A stretch of DNA of 64,000 bases from Betaproteobacteria bacterium (lineage in GTDB: Bacteria > Pseudomonadota > Gammaproteobacteria > Burkholderiales > Ga0077523), in NCBI GenBank assembly GCA_016713305.1, contig JADJPK010000022.1, positions 22,688 to 86,687 on the forward strand, read 5' to 3'. The position numbers were made by a program, and so were the translations under genes. Below are positions 16,804 through 27,372 of the stretch, in pieces (the first letter of the stretch is position 1; the number at the start of each line of letters is the position of its first letter). Below the pieces are notes generated by a model, which was given only the letters and a program-made list of their open reading frames with translations, was not told where the DNA came from and ran no database searches.

Positions 16804-18243
16804 TCAATTGCGCGAACGGCGTTTCGACCAGACTCCCAGCAGCCCGAGCCCGGCCAGGAAGAGCGCGTACGTCTCCGGTTCGGGCACCGGTGCGGTGTAC
16901 ATGGCGAGATCTGCAGCACTTGCCTTGTAGGCATGCAGCACACCCGGCAGAAGCTTGTAGGTTCCGTCGCCCGGAACGCTCGAAGCTGCTCCCGTGCATC
17001 CCGTCGTCTCTCCGAGAGGGCACTGGATCGACGAGTCAAACGGATCGTCGTCACCGAAGCGGAAGTAAACGTCGAACTGGTCGTTCGTACTGAGGTCCTG
17101 GGTGACGCTGTAGTCGTTGTCCGTTCCGGCCAGGATGAGGTAGCTGCCATCGGCCAGCTTGGGACCGATCGCCAGGCCTTCCCATTTCTCGGGAGACTTG
17201 CCCCCCAGTTCCGCCAACGTGTTCGCGTCAAGGTCGATGAACTTCGAGACCTTGGTCACCGCATCCACTCCGGCTGGCAGGGTCGTGCCGGAAGCAGGAA
17301 GGGCAATCGACGTGACGTCGTCTGCATTGGCAATGTCGATCAGATAGACCGCCTTGTCCGCCGTTGCCAGGGCGGCACCCACGCCGACGCCGCGGTTGTT
17401 GCGTTCCAGGACCAGGAACTGCGTGTCGTCGAGCGCCACCAGCGACGAGATGCCCTGACCCTGTCCCGTCCTGTCCATCTGGTAGGCGTATTGCGCCACC
17501 GCCTCGCCCGAGTCCGAAGCCGTGTCGAACTTGACGATGCGTGCGAACGAACCCGTCTGAGCAGCACCGCCTTCGTCCAGCGTGGGGCTCTGCAGCATGG
17601 CATAGACGTACTTGCCGTCGGCGCTCACCGGAAGGCCCTCGAATCCGCGGTTGGTTCTCTTGCCGGCGTTGTTGCCCGCATCGGAAGCATAGTTCGCCGT
17701 CCCCGTCCCGGAGTTTCTCGGAACCAGATTGGACGGCGTCGTGTACTTCTTGACCAGTGCTCCGGCACGGTCGAATTCGTACAACGACGGACCGTACTCG
17801 TCGGACACGAAGAAGTTGCCATTCAACGGATTGACCACGAATCCCTCGGGATCGAACGCGTTGCCCAGCACGTTGGTCGGCGACGGTGCGATCCCGTTCA
17901 TGGAACTGCCGCCAGCGCTGAAGACGATGGTCTGCGTGATGCGAAAGTTGGAAATCGCGCCCGTCGCGTGATCGATGTCGATCGCAAACTTCTGGACACG
18001 CGTGTCGTAGTTCAGCGTGCCGCCGCCGGGGCCGCGGTCGGAAAGACCCCACCACTCGTTCCGGTTCGGGTCGTAGTAGATGTCGGAAAAGAAGCCGACC
18101 CGGCCGTCGTTGACCGACGTGCCGCCGCTCAAGTCGAGCGAATTTCCAGGGATCGTGATGCCATTGACGAAGGTCGGTGCGGCATGGGCCGTCGAAACGG
18201 CCAGAGCGCAGAGCGTGGCTGCGACCAGGGGGTGGACTTTCAT
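16804..18243 (-). CDS. PEP-CTERM protein with esterase-like phytase domain
   Basis: 479 residues. Signal peptide (VAATLCALAVSTAHAAP), then a beta-propeller-like domain with FFSDIYYDPNRNEWWGLSDRG, DPEGFVVNPLNGNFFVSDEYG, KRTNRGFEGLPVSADGKYVY and EKWEGLAIGPKLADGSYLIL, the pattern of the 'esterase-like activity of phytase' family. The end VPEPETYALFLAGLGLLGVW plus SKRRSRN is a PEP-CTERM signal. Inferred role: a surface or secreted phosphate-ester hydrolase. Activity has not been established for most family members. It starts with a good ribosome site (GGAGATCCC before the ATG). It is transcribed alone. Confidence 0.9.
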   Translation of the reverse strand: MKVHPLVAATLCALAVSTAHAAPTFVNGITIPGNSLDLSGGTSVNDGRVGFFSDIYYDPNRNEWWGLSDRGPGGGTLNYDTRVQKFAIDIDHATGAISNFRITQTIVFSAGGSSMNGIAPSPTNVLGNAFDPEGFVVNPLNGNFFVSDEYGPSLYEFDRAGALVKKYTTPSNLVPRNSGTGTANYASDAGNNAGKRTNRGFEGLPVSADGKYVYAMLQSPTLDEGGAAQTGSFARIVKFDTASDSGEAVAQYAYQMDRTGQGQGISSLVALDDTQFLVLERNNRGVGVGAALATADKAVYLIDIANADDVTSIALPASGTTLPAGVDAVTKVSKFIDLDANTLAELGGKSPEKWEGLAIGPKLADGSYLILAGTDNDYSVTQDLSTNDQFDVYFRFGDDDPFDSSIQCPLGETTGCTGAASSVPGDGTYKLLPGVLHAYKASAADLAMYTAPVPEPETYALFLAGLGLLGVWSKRRSRN

Positions 18244-18634
18244 GGGATCTCCTTCGATGTTGTTTCAGAGGCGGCTCGCGCTCGCGGACTGTCCATCGAA
18301 GCAGGTGCCAGGCGCGCGGAGGTCGAGCGGATGCCGGGCAGATAGCCAAGCCTCGGAGGCAGGCACGAGAACTGTGCCGTCTTCCGGCCGGGAATTGCCC
18401 GACCCCCGACGGTATTCCGGCCTTGTGACCGGAACATGACGCCGCCGGGGTCTTGCGCTCGCTTGGCAAGCGCAGCCCTGGCACATCGGGCGGGTCGACG
18501 ATGGGACCCTTCTCGCCCCGGCCGCAACGACGGACTCCCGTGGCGCATGCATGCGAACGGAACGTCATGCTCAAGACGGGCATGGCGCTGCCGTTACGTC
18601 CGCTGTCTTCCTTCGCGTCGGCCACGAGCCGGCC
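18244..18634. other. Gene-free divergent control region
   Basis: About 390 bases between the start of the PEP-CTERM phytase-like gene and the start of the sensor kinase. I see GC-rich sequence with short inverted repeats, no credible coding frame and no RNA gene. It must hold two divergent promoters, but I could not pick convincing boxes. Confidence 0.5.
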
Positions 18635-21600
18635 ATGACCTTGCCCGCTCCCGCCACATCCCAGAGTGCCGACCCCCTTTCCGGAAAGGGCAAGCGGATT
18701 CCCGTCCTGCTCCTGGCCTCATGCCTCGGGCTGCTGGTCTGGTGGTGGCACACGTCCAACGAAAGCTTCGAGCGCGCCGTGGGCGCCCGTCTGGAGGAAC
18801 GTGCCGACGAAGCCGTGCGTCGCGTGGAAGAACGTGCACGGGCATACGAAGCATTCCTCACCAGCGTCGCGGAATTCATCGCGCTGTCACCCGAGGTCAC
18901 GGTCGCCGATTGGCGCCACTACGTCAGCCGGTTCGACATGCACAAGCACTACCCCGGCACGGACATCGTCGGGCTGCTGCGTGCCGTGCGGCCCGGTGAA
19001 GAGGATTCGCACATCGCCTGGATGCGCGCCCAGGGTCATCTGGACTATCACATCGAACCGCGCGGCCGGCGGGAACTGTACGGTCCGGTCGTGCTCACGG
19101 AGCCCATGGAGTCGGTGCCCGAATCATTGTTCGGCCGCGACCTCCTCGCGATCGAGACGAGGCGGCGGGCGCTGATCGAGGCCATGCGGCAAGGCGATGT
19201 CAGGGCCACCGTGCCGGTCGCTCTTCTCACCGATTCGAATCCACGCACCGATCCCGGCCATCTCATCGTGGCCCCGGTGTACCGGAAGGGCCAGCCCATC
19301 GACACGGTGGCCGAGCGAGAATCCGCGATCGTCGGCTGGGTGTACCTGGCGCATCACATCGACGACGTGCTGGAAGCCGTTCTGGGCAAACCGCAGGAAG
19401 GTCTCAAGGTCGTGGTTCGCGACGCGAAGGGCTGGCCGAAGAGCCCGCTTTTCGTCAACGACGGGCTGCGCAATGATCGCATCGTGGCCAAGGCCGCCCG
19501 CGAAGTCCGGATTGGCGGCCAGTCCTGGACGATCGAATTGCAGGCCGGTTCGTCGATCGTGGCCGGCAATGCGAGTCTGGAGCGCAACGCGGCACTGATC
19601 GTCGGGATCATCGCCAGTTTCGGACTCTTCGGTTTCCTTCTGTCTCTGGCACGGCGCAACGAGTGGGCGGTACAACTAGCGCAGACCATGACGGAAGACC
19701 TGCGCGACCGGTCCGAACAGCTCCAGCGGGCCGCGGTGGAAAGCGAGCGGGCGCGCGAATTTCTCAACGCCATTCTCGACGCCCTGCCGGTCAACGTCTT
19801 CGTCAAGGACGAACACAGCCGCTTCGTCACGGTCAACAAGGCGACCGTCGGCTACACGGGTTACAGCCGGGAAGAGATACTTGGCAAGGGTGACGTCGAG
19901 GTCTTCGGGCCGGACCTTGCTGCCAAGTTCCGCCACGAGGATGCTGTCTTGCTCTCGGGACAGCCATTCGAGCCCGAGGAACTGCCCGTTCCCACGATTC
20001 GCGGAAGCGATGCGTGGATCCGAAATAGCAAGCATCTGATCGCCTTGTCCGACGGCAGCCGCTATGTGGTGTCGTTCGCCTTCGACATCACCGACCGGAA
20101 GAACGCCGAGACGGCCGTGTTGAGGTCACGTCAGTTCTTCGAGAAGATCCTCGACCGTCTGCCGAACCCGGTATTCGTGAGAGATTCGGAGAACCGCTGG
20201 TATCTCATGAATCGTGCTTTCTGCGAGTTCACGGGGTTGGATCGCTCCCGGGTCGTCGGCACGCCGACCGACGTGGGTGCCGGCTCGCAGTTGCCGGAGC
20301 GGGATCTGGCGGAGGACAGGGCCTGCCTGGCAGGCGAGGACATCTACCTGGAAGACAAGCTGCAGGACAGACAGGGAAATACCTGCTGGGTCCTCAAGAG
20401 CAAGCTGCGCGTCGATCTTCCCGACGGAAGCCCCGCAGTCCTGGGCGTGATGACGGACGTCACACGCATGAAGCAAGCGGAACGGGAAGCATCGCGGCAG
20501 AAGGAATTCCTGCACGCCATCGTCGAGGCGATCCCGAACCCGCTGTTCGTGAAGGACCGGCAGCACCGGTTCGTCCTGAGCAACTCGGCATCCAACGCAC
20601 TCATCGGAATGGACGGCGAGGAACCGATCGGAACCATCGGCCGCTATCTCGAGGAGAACCCCGAACAGCGCTCCGCGCACTTCGCCGAAGACGACCTCGT
20701 CTTCGCCAGCGGCGCGGCCCATCATTTCGAGGATCGCCGTGTCCTTCCCGGAGGACAGGAAGTCACCTGGTACAAGAGCAAGCGGGCGGTGACCTTACCC
20801 GACGGAAGTCGGTATCTCGTCAGCCTCATGACGGATGTCAGCCGGCTGAAGGAGGTGCAGAAGGCGCTTGCCACCAACGAGAGCAGGCTCCAGCTGGTGA
20901 ATGCGATCGCCGGAGCGATTGCCAGGGACGACTCCCTCGACACCGTGCTGCAGACGACTGTCGATCAGCTCTGCAGAACGTTCCCCTTCGGCCAGGCCAC
21001 CTTCGTGTGGCTGGACGACTCGGGCGACAAGCCGGTATTCGCGGCGCCGGCCGGGCGTCCGGCGGCAACGGACAAGGCTTACGCCGCGGCATGGAACCAG
21101 CCCGACCCCCTGTCTGTCGTGACGGGCAGCGACTGTTTCGCTTCCGACGATCTGGCGAACGCCTCTGCGAACGTGACGCTGCCGCCCGAGACTTTCTTCG
21201 ATTCGCGGTCGCTCGTCGTGGTGCCGGTGAGACACAACGGCGATCCGATCGGGCTGCTCATCATCGAAGCGCCTGTTCCCCATGGCTGGACGCGGCAGGA
21301 GAAGCAGGCCATAGGCGAAGTCGGCGACTACCTGACTCTGGCGATCCGCCAGACGCATACCGAAGAGGAACGCCAGCGCACGGAGCAGGCGCTCAAGGAC
21401 AGGGAATTGCGGCTGCAGATGGTCAACACGGTGTCAGGGCGGATCACCGCGGGCGATCATGTGTACAACGTCATCGAGAAGACCGTCGACGACCTCCAGA
21501 CCCTCTATCCGGCCAGCAGGATCACCTACTGGACGGGCTCCAACAATCTGCTGACGGCCACCGTTTGCAGTGCGCCCCCCAACATGGACAACATCGTGGG

Positions 21601-23199
21601 GCACGCCTTCGATGCGGACGAGGTTCTGCGGGATGCCGACGGTGCCGACCGCGCCATCGTCATCAACGACGTCGCGCGGACCGACCAGCGGGAGGCCGTC
21701 TCCGTTCTCATGAAGGACCGGCAGGTCTCGAGTCTCGTGCTGCTGCCCCTCGTGCAGTCCGGCAAGCGGCTCGGTGCGCTGAGCGTGGCGGTGCCCATGG
21801 TCTACCACTGGTCGGAGGCGGAAGTTCGCATGCTGGCGGACGTCAGCGACGTGCTCGCCCTGGCCGTCCAGAGCGCAAACCTGAACGACGAGCGCAGCGT
21901 GGCCGAGGAATCCATGCGGCGCAGCGAAGCCAGGTTCCGCCAACTTGCGGCACTGTCGTCCGACTGGTTCTGGGAACAGGATGCGGAGTTCCGCTTCACC
22001 CTGGTGTCGGATGGCGCCACCGGCAATGCGGTGGACGCTCTGGAACAGACGCTTGGCAAGCGCCGCTGGGAATGCGGCAATGTCATGCCGCCCGAAGACG
22101 ATCCGGACTGGTCCAGGCACAAGGCCCTCGTTTCGCGACACGAACCGTTCCGCGATCTTGTCTGCCGCTTCACGACGAGCCGGGGCATTCGCGTGGTGAG
22201 CATTTCGGGGGAGCCGATATTCGACTCCGTGAAACAGTTCGTCGGGTATCGCGGCGTGGGCCGCGACATCACCGACGAGGTGCGCATCCATGATGAATTG
22301 CGCGGGCACGGGACAATCTGCAGCAGCTCGTGTCCGAGCGGACATGGGAACTGGTCCACGCCAAGGAAAGCGCGGAGGCGGCCAACCGGGCGAAGTCCGA
22401 ATTCCTGGCGAACATGTCGCACGAGCTGCGCACGCCCATGCACGCCATCCTCTCCTTCTCCAAGCTGGGGCTCGACAAGATGGCGAGCGGCAAGGCGATG
22501 CCGGACAAGATCGAAGGCTATCTGTCGCGCATCGACCAGAGCGGGCGGCGTCTCCTCGGTCTGCTCAACGACCTGCTCGATCTCGCCAAGCTCGAATCGG
22601 GCAAGATGAACTACGAATTCATGCAGGCCGATCTGGGTACCGTCATCAATGGCGTGCTGCTGGAAATGGAGATGGTCTTCTCCAAGGCCGGGCTCGTGGT
22701 CGAACAGGACTACCGGACCAAGGACCTCACGGCATGGTGCGACCCGATGCGCATGGGCCAGGTCATGCGAAACCTGCTTTCCAATGCGCTGAAGTTCACG
22801 CCCGCCGGCAAGAAGATCCGCATCCGCATCACTGAGCACGCGCTCCCTGCCGGCCGCAGGTCGGACGACACCGGGGTCGTGAATGCGCTCGCCGTGCAGG
22901 TGATCGACCAGGGCATCGGCATTCCGTCCGGCGAGCTTGACGAGATCTTCGACAAGTTCGTCCAGAGCAGCAAGACGAAAAGCGGTGCAGGGGGCACCGG
23001 GCTGGGCCTTGCCATCACCAAGGAGATCATCTCTCAACATGGCGGTACGATCCGTGCGGAGAACTCGCCGGAGGGCGGGGCCGTCCTCACGTTCACCCTG
23101 CGGCGAGACCCCATGCCTTCCCTCGAAGACGCGGTGTCGACGCGGCCCGGCGAAAGCGACCGGAGCGTTCACGCACCCTCCGCCTCCATGATCCACTGA
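18635..23199 (+). pseudogene. CHASE/PAS/GAF sensor histidine kinase, interrupted by one frameshift
   Basis: Membrane sensor kinase of about 1,520 residues. Order: TM1 (residues about 20-35), CHASE domain (YPGTDIVGLLRAVRPGEED, YHIEPRGRRELYGPV), TM2 near 330, three PAS domains (DALPVNVFVKDE, DRLPNPVFVRDS, EAIPNPLFVKDR), two GAF domains, a fourth PAS, then HisKA (SHELRTPMHAI) and HATPase (DQGIGIP, GTGLGLAITKEI). A one-base loss near 22300 moves the frame. The fragment to 22609 then ends in nonsense, while the kinase half is open in the next frame to 23199. Restoring one base gives DELRRARDNLQQLVSERTW, a normal coiled linker. There is no receiver domain. Sequencing error and real loss are both possible. 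Confidence 0.85.
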
Positions 23200-23283
23200 G
23201 CACGCGCCAGGACAGGGCGCGCGTATCGGTTCGCCGGCAATTGCAGTACAGTCGCCGGGTCGTGATTCACCGTGGGTCGGGGC

Positions 23284-24280
23284 ATGGAACTCCCTAGCCG
23301 CGTCCGGCTTCCCGTTACAGCGGTGCCGGCATTCCAGAGTCGATTGCATGGAGCCCCGGGGCAGCGCTGCACGAGTCACGGCTGGATTCCTTCCTTTTTT
23401 TACAGTGCTCTGCTCTGTCTCGCCCTGAGCGCATCCACGCGCTTCGCTGCCGCAGAGACTTCCCCCGAACTTCGCGACTGGATCCGGACACACCCCTGCG
23501 GTCCGTTTTGCACCCGAGCAGGACTACGGCCCCTTCATCTTCACCGGCGCGGACGGTTCGATCGGGGGTCTTTCCTGGGAATTCCTGGAGCTGGTGGTCA
23601 AGCGCAGCGGCCTCGACATCCGCGTGCTGCCGACGGCCCCCTTGCAGGATATCCTGGTCCTTGCGCGCCAGCGCGAAGCCGATCTCGTGTCGTCGCTCCG
23701 GCCCACGCCGGAGCGAGCCCAATACTTGTCCTTCACCCCGCCGTATGTGAGCGTTCCTGCCGTTCTGGTCGTGCGCGATGGCGGCGGGGATCCGGAATCG
23801 CTCGTCCGGTTGGTGGGCAGGCGTGTCGCCGTGGGCACTGGCTACGCCGTGGAATCGTTCGTCCGCGAACGGCATCCCGGCGTTTCCTGGGTCGGCGTGG
23901 CCAACGATGCCGCCGGGATTCGGCAACTCGTATCCGGAAGCGTGGATGGCGTGGTCGCCGACGCCGCGAGTGTGCGGTTCGCCATGGCGCGGGAGCAGTT
24001 GACCGGGCTCAGGATCGCCGGACCGGTGGGTTTCGACTACCAGTTGTGCTTCGCGTATCGCAGCGACTGGCCTGCACTCGGCAAGATTCTCGAAGCGGGG
24101 CTTCTGAACATCTCGGCCCAGGAGCGGCGCGGTCTTTATGAGAGATGGGTCGCACCCTACGATCCGTCCTCGCGCGACACGCGGCATGTCTGGACAGAGC
24201 GCATTGCATTCGCTGCGCTGTTCATGGCCGCCCTGCTGGCTGCAGCGGGCGCGATGGCGCGAAGCCGGCGGGGAGCGTGA
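23284..24280 (+). pseudogene. Periplasmic solute-binding (SBP family 3) sensor with C-terminal membrane anchor, frameshifted
   Basis: The N-terminal piece has a signal-like stretch (FFYSALLCLALSASTRFAAAE) and TSPELRDWIRTHP. One extra C in a C4 run near 23492 shifts the frame. The rest (VRFAPEQDYGPFIFTGADGS onward, open to 24280) is a family-3 solute-binding domain with LSWEFLELVVKRSGLDI and RPTPERAQYLSFTPPYV, as in BvgS-type sensors and amino-acid-binding proteins. It ends with a membrane span (ERIAFAALFMAALLAAAGAM) and a short basic tail. Its TGA overlaps the ATG of the GGDEF-EAL gene, so it probably passes a periplasmic signal to that protein. The start is uncertain. Confidence 0.72.
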
Positions 24281-27200
24281 TGAGTTCCCGCGCTGCAGGA
24301 TCGGCAAGCGAGATCGCATCGCTTCCGGACATCGGTCCGGAACACCGGCCGATGCGGCTCCCCTCTCTCGTCGTTGCAATGGCTGCGCTGTATTTCGTCC
24401 TGGCCGTGGCCGGCATCGTCTTGTCGAGAGAGCCCGGCAGCATCGCCGTGCTGTGGTACGCGAACGCCGTGGCGATCGTGGTGGTGGTGTCGCAGTCCGT
24501 CGGACGCTGGCCCGTGCTGCTCGGCGCGACGGCCCTGGCCTGCGTGGCGGCCAACGTCGCGTACGGCGATTCCCTGCGGATCGCGGCCCAACTCGCCTCG
24601 GCCAACGTGGTCGAGGTGTGGTCCGGAGCAGCTCTGCTGCGCATCACACGCGCGCATCGCCGCATGATTGCCGACCCCAGCCGTTTCTTCCGCTTTCTCG
24701 CGGTGGGTTCGCTGGTTCCGCCGATGGCCGGGGCCACCGTGGCGGCGCTCATGTTCTGGACGCAGGATCAGGAACCGCTCATCCGCGTGTGGCTGTCGTG
24801 GTACGAGGGTTCCGTCCTCGGAAGCTGCTCGCTGCTGCCGCTGGGCTTCGCGCTCCAATCGGCCCCCTGGCACGTCTCCCGTCGCATCCTGTTCAAGGCG
24901 GAGTCCATCGCGTTCTGCCTGCTCGCAGCCGGTGTCGCGCTTCTCGCACTGCTCCGCATGCCGTTCCCCTTTGTCTACCTGTCGCTGCCCCTGGTGTTGG
25001 CAGCCGTGCACACGCGCTTCATCGTCGTGTGCGCGATGGTGCTGTTCACTTCTCTCGCGGCCGGAGTGCTGACGTCCCAGGGGCTCTTCGTTCCTCCGCC
25101 CACGACGGCCGACTGGCACGAGGTGCTGTTCTACCTGCCGCTGCTCGCCGCGGTGGTACCGCCGATGCTGCTTTCCGTCGCCATGGAGCAGTCGCGCGGG
25201 GTGAACGAGGCCCGGTACCGGCAGCTCTATCGCAAGACCCCGGCGATGCTCCACTCCCTCGATCTGGATGGGCACCTGCTGAGCGTCAGCGAGATGTGGC
25301 TTTCCAAGCTCGGGTTCCGCGAAGAAGAAGTCCTGGGGCGGCGAATCGTGGACTTCATGACGCCGGATTCGCGCCGGTACGCCATCGAGACCGTCCTGCC
25401 GGAACTCAAGCGCACTGGCCAGTGCAAGGACCAGGAATTCCAGTTCGTCGCGCGGGGAGGCGTGGTCCTGGATGTGCTCTTCTCTGCCACGCGAAAACGC
25501 GGCGAATCGGGAAAGGTCATCCGGCTCCTCGCCGTGGCGGAGGATGTCACGGACAAGAAGCGTCTCGCTGCGCAATTGGCCGCCGAACACGAACTGCTTC
25601 AGGTGACCCTGCATTCGATCGGTGATGCGGTGATCACCACCGACCGCCTCGGACGGGTGAAGTACCTGAACCCGGTGGCGCAGAAGCTTGCCGGATGGAC
25701 GCGTACGGAGGCGGAGGACAAGCCCGTCGGCGAGGTCTTCAGGGCCATCGACGAGGCAACGCGAACTCCCCTGGCCGATCCGGTCCAGCGGCTGCTGGAG
25801 GAAGACAAGGGCCAGGACGGTCCGATGCCGATGCTGCTCGTCAACCGGGCGGGCGATGAGTTGCCCATCGAAGCATTCGTGTCGCCGATCCGCGCCGCGG
25901 ATGGCACCCTGCTCGGTGCCGTCATCGTGTTCCATGACGTGAGCCAGTCGCGCGCCGTGGCGATACGCATGGCTCACCTCGCTCAGCACGATGCATTGAC
26001 GGATCTGCCCAACCGGCTTCTGCTGCAGGATCGCCTGGTGCAGGCCATCCACAGCGCACAACGCAAGCAGTCACGCTTCGCCCTGATGTTTCTCGACCTC
26101 GATCACTTCAAGCACATCAACGATTCGCTCGGCCACGCCGTCGGTGACGGACTGCTGCGAGCAGTCGCGCAACGGCTGGTGGGTTTGCTGCGGGAGTCCG
26201 ACACCGTCTGCCGTCTCGGCGGAGACGAGTTCGTGGTGCTGCTCGGAAATATCGATGCACCCCCGGATGCGGCGGAGGTCGCCGAGAAGATCCTGCGCGT
26301 GGTGGCCGAACCGATCGATGTCGCCACGCACCGCATCGAGGTCTCGCTGAGCATCGGCATCGCCGTGTATCCGGAGGACGGCGAAGACGACGACACCCTC
26401 ATGCGTCATGCCGATGTCGCGATGTACCGCTCCAAGAAGGAAGGCCGGAATCGCTACCGGTTCTTCTCCCGTTCCATCGGCGCAGAGGCGCTCACCCGGC
26501 ATGTGATCGAGCGCGACATGCGGCGCGACCTCGCCACGGGCCGGTTCACCGTTCACTATCAGCCGCAGGTCGACGTGGCGACGGGCCGGATCGAAGGCGT
26601 CGAAGCCCTCGTCCGCTGGCCGCGGGTGTCGGACGACTTGATGCTGCCGGCGGAATTCCTGGCCGTGGCGGAAGACAGCGGACTCATCGTTGCGCTGGGC
26701 CGACAGGTGCTCCGGGAGGCTTGCGGGCAGATGAGACGTTGGCGCGAATCGGGAAGCCACCCGCCACGGCTCGCAGTGAATCTATCCAGTGCTCAGTTCG
26801 CCGATGGGGGTCTCGTGTCCATGGTCACCGAGGTGGTGGAGGAGTTCGGACTCGCACCCGGCATGCTGTCCCTCGAACTCACCGAGAGCACACTGCTGCA
26901 GAACGCCGAGCACGCACGGGGTGTCATCGGGCAACTGAAGGCGGCGGGCGTGCGGCTGGTGATCGACGACTTCGGCGCGGGTTACTCGAGCCTCGGCTAT
27001 CTCAAACGCTTCGAAGCCGACGAACTCAAGATCGACGAAAGCCTGACGCGCGGCATCGAGAACGACGCCGACGATCTGGAGATCGTCTCGGCGATCGTCT
27101 CGCTTGCTCGCAGCCTTCGCCTGGCGGTGGTGGCGGAAGGCGTCGAGACTCCGCGACAACTGCGGCTGCTCGAGCACGCGGGCTGCCATCTGATGCAAGG

Positions 27201-27321
27201 CAACCTCATTGCGCCTCCCGCTCCCGCGAACCAGATTCAAGCATTGCTGGCCGGTGGCCGGCTACCCGTACCGGACGCGGACGACATTGCGGTCGGATCT
27301 TCCGCGTCGCACGAAGGCTGA
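24280..27321 (+). CDS. MASE1-PAS-GGDEF-EAL cyclic-di-GMP enzyme
   Basis: 1,013 residues. Residues to about 300 hold eight or so membrane spans of the MASE1 sensory type. Two PAS domains follow (RKTPAMLHSLDLDGHLLSVS and LHSIGDAVITTDRLGRVKYL), then GGDEF with an intact active site (CRLGGDEFVVLL) and EAL with EALVRWPR, NLSSAQF, LELTES, IDDFGAGYSSLGYLKRF and AEGVET. Both diguanylate cyclase and phosphodiesterase activity are therefore possible; which one dominates cannot be read from sequence. It is translationally coupled to the upstream solute-binding sensor. c-di-GMP commonly controls exopolysaccharide and biofilm genes such as those downstream, but that link is inference. Confidence 0.93.
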   Translation: MSSRAAGSASEIASLPDIGPEHRPMRLPSLVVAMAALYFVLAVAGIVLSREPGSIAVLWYANAVAIVVVVSQSVGRWPVLLGATALACVAANVAYGDSLRIAAQLASANVVEVWSGAALLRITRAHRRMIADPSRFFRFLAVGSLVPPMAGATVAALMFWTQDQEPLIRVWLSWYEGSVLGSCSLLPLGFALQSAPWHVSRRILFKAESIAFCLLAAGVALLALLRMPFPFVYLSLPLVLAAVHTRFIVVCAMVLFTSLAAGVLTSQGLFVPPPTTADWHEVLFYLPLLAAVVPPMLLSVAMEQSRGVNEARYRQLYRKTPAMLHSLDLDGHLLSVSEMWLSKLGFREEEVLGRRIVDFMTPDSRRYAIETVLPELKRTGQCKDQEFQFVARGGVVLDVLFSATRKRGESGKVIRLLAVAEDVTDKKRLAAQLAAEHELLQVTLHSIGDAVITTDRLGRVKYLNPVAQKLAGWTRTEAEDKPVGEVFRAIDEATRTPLADPVQRLLEEDKGQDGPMPMLLVNRAGDELPIEAFVSPIRAADGTLLGAVIVFHDVSQSRAVAIRMAHLAQHDALTDLPNRLLLQDRLVQAIHSAQRKQSRFALMFLDLDHFKHINDSLGHAVGDGLLRAVAQRLVGLLRESDTVCRLGGDEFVVLLGNIDAPPDAAEVAEKILRVVAEPIDVATHRIEVSLSIGIAVYPEDGEDDDTLMRHADVAMYRSKKEGRNRYRFFSRSIGAEALTRHVIERDMRRDLATGRFTVHYQPQVDVATGRIEGVEALVRWPRVSDDLMLPAEFLAVAEDSGLIVALGRQVLREACGQMRRWRESGSHPPRLAVNLSSAQFADGGLVSMVTEVVEEFGLAPGMLSLELTESTLLQNAEHARGVIGQLKAAGVRLVIDDFGAGYSSLGYLKRFEADELKIDESLTRGIENDADDLEIVSAIVSLARSLRLAVVAEGVETPRQLRLLEHAGCHLMQGNLIAPPAPANQIQALLAGGRLPVPDADDIAVGSSASHEG

Positions 27322-27331
27322 GCGGGTTTCC

Positions 27332-27364
27332 TGACGGCCGTCGCAGCGTGCGGCGACCGTCAGC
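27332..27364. terminator. Possible bidirectional hairpin between convergent genes
   Basis: CTGACGG pairs with CCGTCAG, with a further TCGC/GCGA pairing inside. It lies between the stops of the GGDEF-EAL gene and the outer-membrane protein gene. The stem is imperfect and has no T tract. Confidence 0.35.
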
Positions 27365-27372
27365 CGTTCGCG

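Noticed and set aside
18420..18640. A small gene in the gap before the sensor kinase
   Set aside because: The frames there have no ribosome site and overlap the kinase in another frame; nothing recognisable.
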